From the NCBI GenBank assembly GCA_001028025.1, contig LDAQ01000059.1, forward strand, positions 1-50,041: a stretch of 50,041 nucleotides of DNA. Direction: 5' to 3'. This document shows positions 1 through 7,402 of the stretch, piece after piece (within the stretch, counting starts at the first letter, position 1; each line of letters opens with the position of its first letter). Made by a program: the position numbers and the translations under genes. This DNA is from Faecalicatena fissicatena. GTDB lineage: Bacteria; Bacillota; Clostridia; Lachnospirales; Lachnospiraceae. The notes beneath the pieces are model-generated. The model was not told where the DNA came from, did not search any database, and was given only the letters and a program-made list of their open reading frames with translations.

Positions 1-20
1 GAGTTTCGCAAGCGAAACTC
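1..20. terminator. Hairpin at window edge, possible terminator
   Basis: A perfect 9-bp inverted repeat (GAGTTTCGC / GCGAAACTC, 2-nt loop) begins at the first base. It lies just past the stop of the - strand response regulator, so it could be that gene's terminator. The T-tract expected on the - strand would fall outside the window, so this cannot be confirmed. Confidence 0.4.
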
Positions 21-62
21 TATTCTTGCATCAACTGATCCCCTGACGGATCCACTCTGCTT

Positions 63-959
63 CTACTGTGTCAGCTGAATCAGCAGTTCCAGCTCTTTCT
101 GCGGCCAGAGTCCAAGGCCGCTCTCATGGCGCAGAATATTATGCACATCATTCAGTGAAGCATCTCCGGATTTCATTAAGTATTCAAAACGTGTGCATAC
201 TATTGCAATGTTAAGAAGTACTGCGGATGTCTCGGACAGATTCCTCGGGAATTCTGCATCCGTAAGATTACTGTGGTGATAACGGATGATCATATTAATA
301 TCATCCGGCAGGAATTTTTCCGCAATTTCAGCTCCCAGAACAGTGTGCCTGTCGCTGTCATTTCCCAGATCTGAAATCTCACCCGGAAAAGAAAGATATC
401 CGATATCTCTCAGAAGAACCGCATAATGCAGTGTTAATTGATCTTTCGATGAGAGTCCCAGTGTAATACCAAGACGTTTTGTAAAGTAGGCGCATCGCAG
501 ATTGCTTATCTGGATATCGGGTTTCCGCTGTGAAAGAGCATATAAAAATCCCTGCGTAATCTTATCAAAAGAAATCATATTCGTTTTATCTTCCTGCATG
601 AGAAGAACTGCCTTGATCTTAGTCAGCAGTTCAACGCGTTTGAAAGGTTTGCTCAGAAAATCTATGGCACCGGCTTCCAGCGCACGGATTCTATGCTGGT
701 CTTCATTCAGTGCAGTCAAGATGATAACCGGAAGCTCTTTACACTGCGGAAGACAGCGCAGGCGCTCGCATACCTGGTAGCCGTTGAGCGTAGGGAGCAT
801 AATATCCACGATTGCCAGATCTGGCTTTTCTTTTTCTGCGAGGCTGATTGCTTCCAGGCCATCCATTGCAACAACAACGTTATATCCGTACTTTTCCAGA
901 ATATCTGTCATTAGTATCTGACTTGCGACGTCATCCTCGACAACTAATATTTTAGACAT
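63..959 (-). CDS. Response regulator, REC domain plus degenerate HD-GYP-like domain
   Basis: A 298-residue protein. Residues 1-120 form a receiver domain: acidic pocket D9/D10, phosphoacceptor D52 in IVDIMLP, and the conserved Lys in LSKPFKR. Residues about 130-298 resemble an HD-GYP output module (HYAVLLRDIGYLSFP, later YHHSNLTDAEFP), but the expected LLHDIG is LLRDIG, so the metal-binding His of the HD pair is Arg and phosphodiesterase activity is doubtful. It may act by protein contacts or as a phosphate sink. It is separated from the downstream kinase by a small Xre gene on the other strand, so it is probably a separate transcription unit, though its partner could be the histidine kinase at 1.5-3.5 kb. 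The ATG at 959 has AAGGAGG just upstream on the - strand. Confidence 0.85.
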   Translation of the reverse strand: MSKILVVEDDVASQILMTDILEKYGYNVVVAMDGLEAISLAEKEKPDLAIVDIMLPTLNGYQVCERLRCLPQCKELPVIILTALNEDQHRIRALEAGAIDFLSKPFKRVELLTKIKAVLLMQEDKTNMISFDKITQGFLYALSQRKPDIQISNLRCAYFTKRLGITLGLSSKDQLTLHYAVLLRDIGYLSFPGEISDLGNDSDRHTVLGAEIAEKFLPDDINMIIRYHHSNLTDAEFPRNLSETSAVLLNIAIVCTRFEYLMKSGDASLNDVHNILRHESGLGLWPQKELELLIQLTQ

Positions 960-1066
960 GTAAATCCTCCTTCATATGTAACCCGCACTTTACCCCGCTT
1001 TTTGTCTAAGAGCCTGTACTTTTTCAAGACAGTACCCCCTTCCTAACTTTCCTATATAAAAGCAGG

Positions 1067-1138
1067 AAATTCTGATCTTTAACACAATTATGCGTGTAAA
1101 ATATGTTAAAGTCAAGAAAAATTCTGATCATTAGCACA
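1067..1138. repeat. Imperfect 20-bp direct repeat upstream of xre
   Basis: Two copies of AAATTCTGATC(T/A)TTA(A/G)CACA occur at 1067-1086 and 1119-1138, 18 of 20 bases identical and 52 bp apart start to start. They sit in the intergenic region between the response regulator and the small Xre gene, directly before the xre start. Spacing near five helical turns would put both on one face of the DNA, as expected of regulator binding sites. The bound protein is unknown; the adjacent Xre protein is a natural candidate. Confidence 0.5.
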
Positions 1139-1157
1139 TTTACGGGGCGATAAAAAA

Positions 1158-1406
1158 ATGAAAATTTATATGTACAGGGGAAAGAAAAATTTATGCGGCG
1201 AAAGAATACGATTAACACGCTTAAAAAGACGGATTACGCAAAATGATCTGGCTGCGCTGATTCAGCTTGAGGGTATCACATTAGAAAGAGACAGCATAAG
1301 CCGTATAGAGAAAGGAACAAGATTTGTAACAGATTATGAACTGAAAACATTTTCAAAAGTACTGGGGGTAAGCATGGAATGGCTGACCGCCGAAGAAGCG
1401 CTGTAG
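1158..1406 (+). CDS. Small Xre-family helix-turn-helix protein
   Basis: An 82-residue protein that is essentially one HTH_3 domain: GERIRLTRLKRRITQNDLAA, then ERDSISRIEKGTRFVTDYEL and an LGVSMEWLTAE tail. This is a common small DNA-binding protein in Lachnospiraceae. No effector or dimerization domain follows. The ribosome binding site is weak (GGGGCG before the ATG at 1158) and an internal start near residue 5 is possible. It lies alone on the + strand between two - strand signalling genes. The direct repeat at 1067-1138 is immediately upstream and could be its operator. No target is known. Confidence 0.75.
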   Translation: MKIYMYRGKKNLCGERIRLTRLKRRITQNDLAALIQLEGITLERDSISRIEKGTRFVTDYELKTFSKVLGVSMEWLTAEEAL

Positions 1407-1496
1407 CAAATATTCTTCAGCGCTTTATTGTGATGAAAAAATTCAGGTCATTCCGAAGGAAGGAACCATATCAGACAATATCCCGACATATGAAGA

Positions 1497-1519
1497 ACCG
1501 CAGACAATCAGCCTGCGGT
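1497..1519. terminator. Hairpin between convergent xre and histidine kinase
   Basis: A 7-bp perfect stem (ACCGCAG / CTGCGGT, 9-nt loop) lies between the convergent ends of the Xre gene (1406) and the kinase (1532). On the - strand it is followed by TTCTTC rather than a clean T-run. It is a plausible but weak terminator. Confidence 0.4.
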
Positions 1520-1531
1520 CAATACAATTAT

Positions 1532-3487
1532 TTAATTTTCGGAGAGATTACCATTTCCTGATACAGACGGACGGACCGGTAATACGACATGAACAATCAG
1601 TCCGCCGGATGGATTATCTTCCAGCCAGATTCTGCCCTGATGCATCTCAACCAGCTCCCTGCATATTGCCAGTCCCAGGCCTACCCCCTGATAATTGCGG
1701 GTAAAACTTGAATTAACCTGTTCAAAAGGATGAAAAACTTTTTTCTTGAATTCATCTTCTATTCCGATCCCATTATCAATCACACTGATAAAATAGGCAG
1801 CTTCATTTGCCGGACGAAACTGAATTCGGATTTCTTTGTTTTCCGGTGTAAATTTGATCGCATTCGATAACATATTCAACAGCAGCTGGCGGATCTTCTG
1901 TGCATCCCACATGGCCGTGAGTCCGGTGTCTTCCGGTTTTATATCTATTACAAGCTTTTGGTCCTTGCTCTGGACTAACGGCATGACCGACATTGAAACG
2001 TTCTCTATTATGTCATTGACATTTACCTCCTTCAGGGAGATAGTCTCGACATGTCTGTCCAGTTTTACAAAGTGTAATATATCGTCAATCAATGCAAGCA
2101 GATGATTGCCGCTGTCCAGAATAACAAAAATATATTGTTTCTGCTTTTCGTTAAGTTCCCCAAATAATTCATCATGAAGAATAGAAGCAAATCCTATGAT
2201 TGAATTGAGCGGTGTACGCAGTTCATGTGACATATTGGCAAGAAAAGCGGATTTACACTTGTTTGCTTCTTCTAATTCTTCTATTGTATGTATAAGATAC
2301 TGGGTCCGTTCCTGTACGCGTTCTTCCAGAATCAGATTCTCAGCAATTAATTTCTGAGACATGGTAAGCAGGTCTTCGGAGAGCTCCTGTATCTCTATTG
2401 GTACAAACCAGTTATCCCAGAAGATATTGTTCGGAGGTGTACTGTCCTTTGCAATAGAACGCGAGAATTTTTGCAGCTTGTGGAGAGGAGCTGTAATTCT
2501 GTAGCAGAGAACGCGAAGGACAAAAGCGCCTATGAAAATCAAAAAGAGTGTTATCATGACGATAAATAACAGATCGTTGTATCCGAGATCTGCAAACAGA
2601 TAAGTAGGAGCTCCAACCCCGATATTCCCAACCACTTCATGTTTAATGTTATACAGCGGATCAGCTACAATGATTCCATATTCGCTTCTTTCATCCATGA
2701 GGATTTTGCCCTGCCAGCGCTTTCCTGCATTTGTTGTTTCGTAGAGTTCACTGTTCTGAAAAGAGCCTTCCAGATAAGAGAAATTGCCTATATCAATATT
2801 AGAACAAATACGCATCCCATCCCCGGTGCTGACGGACAGATAAGTGTCAGGAACCGCGGATGTATAATCATGTGCCAGAGTATTGTTGTTATTGATCAGA
2901 AAACCGCCGACAATTGCTCCCTGCAGCTTCGTTCCGTCATAGATCGGAAAGAGGACAAGCCGCAGCAGTGCAGGAATATTGTCGGATTTTTCATTTAATT
3001 GTACGCTTTGTCTGAAAGACGGTAAGGCGTGATTTACAGAATCTGCAGATAGGATCTCTGTCGTACGTAAAGGAGCTGAATTATTTTCAAAGAAATCAAG
3101 AAGATATCTCAGTTCCCAGGTTGCTCCGGCCGGGTGGTCCGCACTGCACAAGATGGTGCCGTTTTCATCAACAACCAGGTAATAACCGGGTTCCTGGTTA
3201 TCTGCACGCTTAAGCAGTTCGCCCATGGCATGATAATCTTTACCGGCTATTAATGAATTAAGCTCATTACAATTACCGAGTCCGGCCAGGGTATGTTCAA
3301 TGGCAGTCTCATGGATAAGCATCTGGTCTTTGGCAACACTGAGGGCAACATCCAGGCGTGATATAACTCCTTTATTGGCTGTTTTATAATTATGGTAAGC
3401 GATGATACTGCCAAGTGTTACGAGTGTCAGGATAAGGATAAATAAAAATGATATATAGATGTAAAACGCAATCGGTTTTCTCCGCAT
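1532..3487 (-). CDS. Membrane-bound sensor histidine kinase
   Basis: A 651-residue kinase. A TM helix at about 8-32, an extracytoplasmic sensor region of about 265 residues (dCache-like by layout), a second TM at about 305-331, and a HAMP-like linker (RITAPLHKLQKF). The HisKA domain carries MSHELRTPLNSIIGFA with phospho-acceptor His near residue 419. The HATPase has N box NMLSNAIKF, G1 box DNGIGIED and G2 box GVGLGLAI. All catalytic boxes are intact. A GAGAGGG site precedes the ATG at 3487. It starts 26 bp after the LuxR-type gene, so the two are probably co-transcribed, but that regulator has no receiver domain; phosphotransfer may go to the REC protein at 63-959. The ligand is unknown. Its closeness to the arylacetate decarboxylase suggests an environmental cue for that pathway (inference). 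Confidence 0.9.
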   Translation of the reverse strand: MRRKPIAFYIYISFLFILILTLVTLGSIIAYHNYKTANKGVISRLDVALSVAKDQMLIHETAIEHTLAGLGNCNELNSLIAGKDYHAMGELLKRADNQEPGYYLVVDENGTILCSADHPAGATWELRYLLDFFENNSAPLRTTEILSADSVNHALPSFRQSVQLNEKSDNIPALLRLVLFPIYDGTKLQGAIVGGFLINNNNTLAHDYTSAVPDTYLSVSTGDGMRICSNIDIGNFSYLEGSFQNSELYETTNAGKRWQGKILMDERSEYGIIVADPLYNIKHEVVGNIGVGAPTYLFADLGYNDLLFIVMITLFLIFIGAFVLRVLCYRITAPLHKLQKFSRSIAKDSTPPNNIFWDNWFVPIEIQELSEDLLTMSQKLIAENLILEERVQERTQYLIHTIEELEEANKCKSAFLANMSHELRTPLNSIIGFASILHDELFGELNEKQKQYIFVILDSGNHLLALIDDILHFVKLDRHVETISLKEVNVNDIIENVSMSVMPLVQSKDQKLVIDIKPEDTGLTAMWDAQKIRQLLLNMLSNAIKFTPENKEIRIQFRPANEAAYFISVIDNGIGIEDEFKKKVFHPFEQVNSSFTRNYQGVGLGLAICRELVEMHQGRIWLEDNPSGGLIVHVVLPVRPSVSGNGNLSEN

Positions 3488-3513
3488 AATCCCTCTCTTT
3501 CCAGACCCGGCAG

Positions 3514-4236
3514 TTAATTCAGCATCTCGTAAATTGCAAGCTGTGTGCGGTTGTTAAGGCTCAGTTTCTTAAGAATATTACTGATGTGTGCTTTTACAGT
3601 ATGCTCACTGATCTGCAGCTGGCCGGCTATCTGCTGGTTGGACATTCCAATACTTACAAGATGGATAATTTCACGTTCGCGGGAGGTTAACTCGCTGAGA
3701 GCATCTTTATTAATCTTAATTTTATCTTTCTTATGCAATGTCTGTGCAAGTTCGTTAGTAGACATCAGAGAAAATATAATATCGAAGCTGGATACAATCA
3801 GGTTGGCAATCTCATGGAAATCCATGGTTCCAGGGTCGGCGGAAATAGATTCAATCGCATCAAAAGAAGTAAACAGGTCTTCGGTATTTTGATGCCGGGG
3901 CTGAGTAATAATGATGTAATAATTTACCGTCTCTGTGTCAGCGATATCCAAAGGAAGCCCCAGGGGCGCAATAGCATAAAAACACTGATAGGGGCAGGTT
4001 GTTACGGTTAATGATTCTGGTGGCCGCTGAGTGAGCCGTTTTGAAAAAATGTGGCATACGGTGTCAGTTGCAGAGAGCTTACTGTTGCAGAAAGGGATCT
4101 GATTGGAAGGGATCGTGACAGACTGGTTTTCTGCATTGTAAATTGTGATAGACACTTGAAAGTATTTGGAATACATATCCTGTAACTGCTGTATTTTTGC
4201 CAGGGCGTATGCGAAGCTTGTCTGCTTGGGGGTCAT
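3514..4236 (-). CDS. PocR-like sensory domain/LuxR-type HTH regulator
   Basis: A 240-residue protein. Residues about 1-165 look like a PocR-type ligand-binding domain: a Cys-rich middle (FCNSKLSATDTVC, then TTCPYQCFYAIAPLGLPL) of the kind seen before the small-molecule pocket. The C-terminus (about 178-240) is a canonical LuxR/GerE HTH: LTSREREIIHLVSIGMSNQQ and ISEHTVKAHISNILKKL. There is no receiver domain, so it likely responds directly to a ligand. GAGGAGG sits before the ATG. It is the first gene of the - strand unit with the kinase and is divergent from the glycyl radical decarboxylase across a 433-bp AT-rich gap, which makes it the best local candidate for controlling that cluster. PocR assignment is by pattern, not search. 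Confidence 0.8.
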   Translation of the reverse strand: MTPKQTSFAYALAKIQQLQDMYSKYFQVSITIYNAENQSVTIPSNQIPFCNSKLSATDTVCHIFSKRLTQRPPESLTVTTCPYQCFYAIAPLGLPLDIADTETVNYYIIITQPRHQNTEDLFTSFDAIESISADPGTMDFHEIANLIVSSFDIIFSLMSTNELAQTLHKKDKIKINKDALSELTSREREIIHLVSIGMSNQQIAGQLQISEHTVKAHISNILKKLSLNNRTQLAIYEMLN

Positions 4237-4669
4237 AGGAAGTCCTCCTCATAAGATATGCGGTCGTAAGACAGGATTTTTTGACTAAAAGTAATCTTGA
4301 CGGTGCTGCCCAATTGTCCATAGCCCGTGGAATCCAAGGCTTATTACAGGACATTGCATTTTGCGGACTTAATAATCCATCAACTATACAATACCACAGA
4401 TATGCATTAAAAAGAATTGGACATAAGTACTAAATTGAATCCACTCTAATACTTTTGACCACGTAAAACAGTGTAATAATACCATGTAATTATATTTAGA
4501 TAAATGGTACATAATTCGAATTATTTCTCTTTATTTTCAGATAAAAATAGATATATATCCTAATTTTCAAATATATTTTTTTATATTATACTGAGGACAT
4601 AGCTTAGTGCATAGAAAGAATCCGGACTTTCGAATGAAAAAAAGCAAAAAAGAGGAGGTATTACACGAT
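4237..4669. promoter_or_regulatory. Divergent regulatory region before the decarboxylase
   Basis: This AT-rich gap separates the LuxR-type regulator and the glycyl radical enzyme. It contains an inverted repeat TACCAT-N18-ATGGTA (4480-4509), a perfect 14-bp palindrome ATAATTCGAATTAT (4511-4524), and a TATACT -10-like box at 4587-4592 with a poor -35 (TTTCAA, 4565-4570). The palindromes lie 60-110 bp upstream of the putative -10, a usual activator position. A weak -35 fits activator dependence. The left part holds the possible coding remnant listed separately. Confidence 0.5.
4253..4433 (+). pseudogene. Possible coding remnant without start codon
   Basis: One + strand frame stays open for about 60 codons and ends with TAA at 4431-4433. 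It has no credible start or ribosome binding site. The translation reads like real protein (for example GIQGLLQDIAFCGLNNPSTI then QYHRYALKRIGHKY). I do not recognise the family. It could be the C-terminal scar of a displaced gene or chance openness; confidence is low. Confidence 0.2.
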
Positions 4670-7312
4670 ATGGAAAAAGCAAAATCTCGCGTTCTTGAAA
4701 TGTTGGAAACTGGAAAAACTGTAGCATGGCCGCCAGCAGCTGATGCAGATAAGGAGATAACAGACTTTGTCGAAAAAGAAGTGGTCGGTGCACCATCTAC
4801 TGACCGCACAGAGAGACTGTTTGACCATTTTCTGAATTCCAAGTGCCGTTTTGACGGACAGATGCCATTGTTATATACAGAAGCGTGGAAAAAATATGAT
4901 GGTATGCCGTTGTATATCCGCCGAGGTCTTTCATACAAGTATATGATCGAAAATATGGATGCAACCGTAAAAGAAGATGAAGTGATTGTTGGTTCCAAGA
5001 CACGTTTTACCCGTGGTGCAACAATGTATCCTCAATTCTCTACTAAATTCATGATCGATTTTCTGAATATGGCGGAGGATGAGGAAGCAAAACTCTTCTC
5101 TGTCAGCGGTGATGATGATGCTCATAACATCAAGGAAGAGGGCTGGATCAAATTAGGACAGCTGTTCTCTATCCGTGAAGAAGAAGTTGAGCCTATGAGA
5201 GAGTGCCTGAAATATTGGAGCACACGTTCTATAGAGGATGTATCCGAGAAGGTTATGGAAGAATCCTTCCCATATTATAAAGATCTGAAGCTGGCACAGA
5301 AAGTTGGTATATTCCCTGGCTCCGGTCTTGCATCCGGCTGTGACGGACGTTGGACACCGGCATATGACATTATCGTTGAGCGTGGTCTGGAAGATGTGAT
5401 TGCAGAGTGTAAGCGCCATCTGGAAGAAGAACAGCCAATCAAAAAGGAGGGAGCAGAGAAAATCTACTTCTGGCAGGCTTGTATCTATACTTGTGAAGCA
5501 ATCATAACATGGGCAAAGCATTATGCTGATGACGCACGCCGCCAGGCTGAGACTGCACTTGAGCCTCGTAAGAGTGAACTGCTTCTGATGGCAGAAGGTC
5601 TTGAATGGGCTCCTGCAAAACCGGCCCGTACATTTAGAGAAGGGTTGCAGGCTGCATGGCTCGGACATCTGATGGTATGGAACGATTCCATTTCTCTCGG
5701 ACTCTCTCCTGCACACTGGGGCAAATTATTATATCCGTTATATGAGGCGGATCTTGAGGCTGGGCGTATAACAAAAGATGAGGCTCTTGAACTTTGGGAA
5801 ATCATGAGAATTAAGTTCAGTTCCGAAGAATATATCACTCCATCAGCATGGGCAGCTATGGCATCGTCCAACTCCTTCCAGCATATGACAGTGGGCGGGC
5901 TGGATCCGAAGACCGGGCAATGTATTGATAATGAATTAGAGGATATGATTCTTGAGGCAGGTGTAAATATCCCTACACCACAACCGACGCTCGGCATTCT
6001 TGTGAGCTCCAAGACTTCGGAACATCTGCTCTTGAAAGCGGCAGAGACAACAAAGGCCGGATGCGGATATCCAGCATGGTTCAATTATGATATGCAGGTT
6101 CAGCATCTTCTCTGGTGCCATGCGGAGGAGAATATCACGCTGGAGGATGCAAGAGACGTTAGTATTGCCGGATGTGTTGAGATTGGTATGCAGGGTACCA
6201 CACATGGTATTAACCATCCTGCATTCTATAATGAAGGAAAAACTTTCGAACTGGCATTAAATAACGGTGTTGATCCGAGAACCGGTGAAGTTTGTTTCAC
6301 AGGCTGTAAACCGATCACCTGTTATCAGGATGTCTGGGATAACTTCGTTTTGATCCGTGAGCATTATATGAGAGTTTACATGCGTTACTGGGATTTCGTT
6401 ATCGGCATCTGCCGCGGGATTCATCCGAAGATCGCAGGCTCTGTGCTGATGCATGATTGTGTAGCGGTGGGACGTCCGCAGGATGATAATGGATGCCGCT
6501 ACAACAAGTCAGTTACACTGCTTGATTCCGGAACAGTAAACGTCTGCAATGGTTTGGCTGCTATGAAGAAACTTATCTGGGATGAAAAGAAATATACGTT
6601 CGAGGAATTCAAAGAAGCGATAGACAACAACTTTGGCTATAAGGTTGGCGCTGTTGCCGGCAACTTCTCCATGCTTAATCAGGAAATCGAGCCTTCATTG
6701 CATATGAAATATGCGAAGATCCATAAGGATATCCTTGAAGCGCCGAAATTCGGTAATGACGATGATTATGTAGACAATATCTTTGTAGATCTGTGGCATG
6801 ACTATGACAGAGTTTGTGCATCAGAGATTACATATCTTGGATATCGCTGGCTGACTGCAGCACTGTCTATATCTGCTCATGGCCCGCATGGCCGTGTTAC
6901 CGGGGCTACAGCAGATGGCCGTCTTTCAGGAGTTACACTCTGTGATGGTATTCTCTCTGCATCACCTGGGACAGATACGAACGGACCTATCGCACTTCTG
7001 AATTCCGGAGTGAAACTTGATCCTACAGAGTACCGCAGTGTTCAGCTCAATATGAAGATTCATCCGAATGCAATCCGCGGAGACGAAGGAAGCAGGAACT
7101 TTGTAGACTTTATTAAATCATACTTCAACAATGGCGGTTACCATGTCCAGTTCAATATCGTTGATTCCAATATGCTCCGTGATGCACAGAAGCATCCGGA
7201 AAACTACCGTGAACTGATGGTTCGTGTTGCCGGATTCAGCGCTTACTGGTGCGAACTTGGCAAACCGATTCAGGATGAGGTTATTGCCCGTACAGAGTAC
7301 AATCAGGTGTAA
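4670..7312 (+). CDS. Glycyl radical arylacetate decarboxylase, probable indoleacetate decarboxylase
   Basis: An 880-residue glycyl radical enzyme (PFL-like domain plus C-terminal glycyl radical domain). The radical loop is RVAGFSAYWCELGKPIQDE with Gly855. The thiyl Cys is Cys502 in AGCVE, with Glu504 two residues on; the Cys-x-Glu pair is characteristic of arylacetate decarboxylases. The C-terminus closely matches what I recall of 4-hydroxyphenylacetate decarboxylase HpdB. Unlike HpdB, the stretch after the Cys is shorter and lacks the segment bearing His536, and the position of Glu637 is Leu (TLLDSGTV), so the para-hydroxyl recognition is absent. No HpdC-like small subunit gene is present. 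With the MFS and activase neighbours this points to indoleacetate decarboxylase (indoleacetate -> skatole + CO2); phenylacetate decarboxylase (toluene) is the alternative. The ATG at 4670 is chosen for AGAGGAGG 11 bp upstream; an upstream in-frame ATG at 4607 lacks a site. Confidence 0.88.
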   Translation: MEKAKSRVLEMLETGKTVAWPPAADADKEITDFVEKEVVGAPSTDRTERLFDHFLNSKCRFDGQMPLLYTEAWKKYDGMPLYIRRGLSYKYMIENMDATVKEDEVIVGSKTRFTRGATMYPQFSTKFMIDFLNMAEDEEAKLFSVSGDDDAHNIKEEGWIKLGQLFSIREEEVEPMRECLKYWSTRSIEDVSEKVMEESFPYYKDLKLAQKVGIFPGSGLASGCDGRWTPAYDIIVERGLEDVIAECKRHLEEEQPIKKEGAEKIYFWQACIYTCEAIITWAKHYADDARRQAETALEPRKSELLLMAEGLEWAPAKPARTFREGLQAAWLGHLMVWNDSISLGLSPAHWGKLLYPLYEADLEAGRITKDEALELWEIMRIKFSSEEYITPSAWAAMASSNSFQHMTVGGLDPKTGQCIDNELEDMILEAGVNIPTPQPTLGILVSSKTSEHLLLKAAETTKAGCGYPAWFNYDMQVQHLLWCHAEENITLEDARDVSIAGCVEIGMQGTTHGINHPAFYNEGKTFELALNNGVDPRTGEVCFTGCKPITCYQDVWDNFVLIREHYMRVYMRYWDFVIGICRGIHPKIAGSVLMHDCVAVGRPQDDNGCRYNKSVTLLDSGTVNVCNGLAAMKKLIWDEKKYTFEEFKEAIDNNFGYKVGAVAGNFSMLNQEIEPSLHMKYAKIHKDILEAPKFGNDDDYVDNIFVDLWHDYDRVCASEITYLGYRWLTAALSISAHGPHGRVTGATADGRLSGVTLCDGILSASPGTDTNGPIALLNSGVKLDPTEYRSVQLNMKIHPNAIRGDEGSRNFVDFIKSYFNNGGYHVQFNIVDSNMLRDAQKHPENYRELMVRVAGFSAYWCELGKPIQDEVIARTEYNQV

Positions 7313-7345
7313 ACTTATTGATTGATAAGATGCTTTTATAAGCCT

Positions 7346-7376
7346 GGAGGAGGGGAGTTCATTCTCCTCCTCTTTT
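7346..7376 (+). terminator. Terminator or attenuator between decarboxylase and MFS gene
   Basis: A perfect 7-bp stem GGAGGAG / CTCCTCC (7346-7352 and 7364-7370) is followed by TCTTTT. It lies 34 bp after the decarboxylase stop and 15 bp before the MFS ribosome binding site. It would give partial termination, so that the abundant enzyme is made in excess of transporter and activase, or protect the 3' end of the mRNA. Confidence 0.6.
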
Positions 7377-7402
7377 AAAATTATCGATGAGGAGGAATGA
7401 AA

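Noticed and set aside
1379..1561. 60-codon + strand frame after the small Xre gene
   Set aside because: It overlaps the xre end in another frame, runs through a hairpin and into the kinase, and has no ribosome binding site.
5153..6084. Several 187-codon - strand frames inside the glycyl radical enzyme
   Set aside because: Antisense to a gene with all catalytic motifs; composition is not protein-like.
4670..7312. Assignment of the glycyl radical enzyme as HpdB (p-cresol forming)
   Set aside because: No small subunit gene, and the His536/Glu637 positions of HpdB are not kept.
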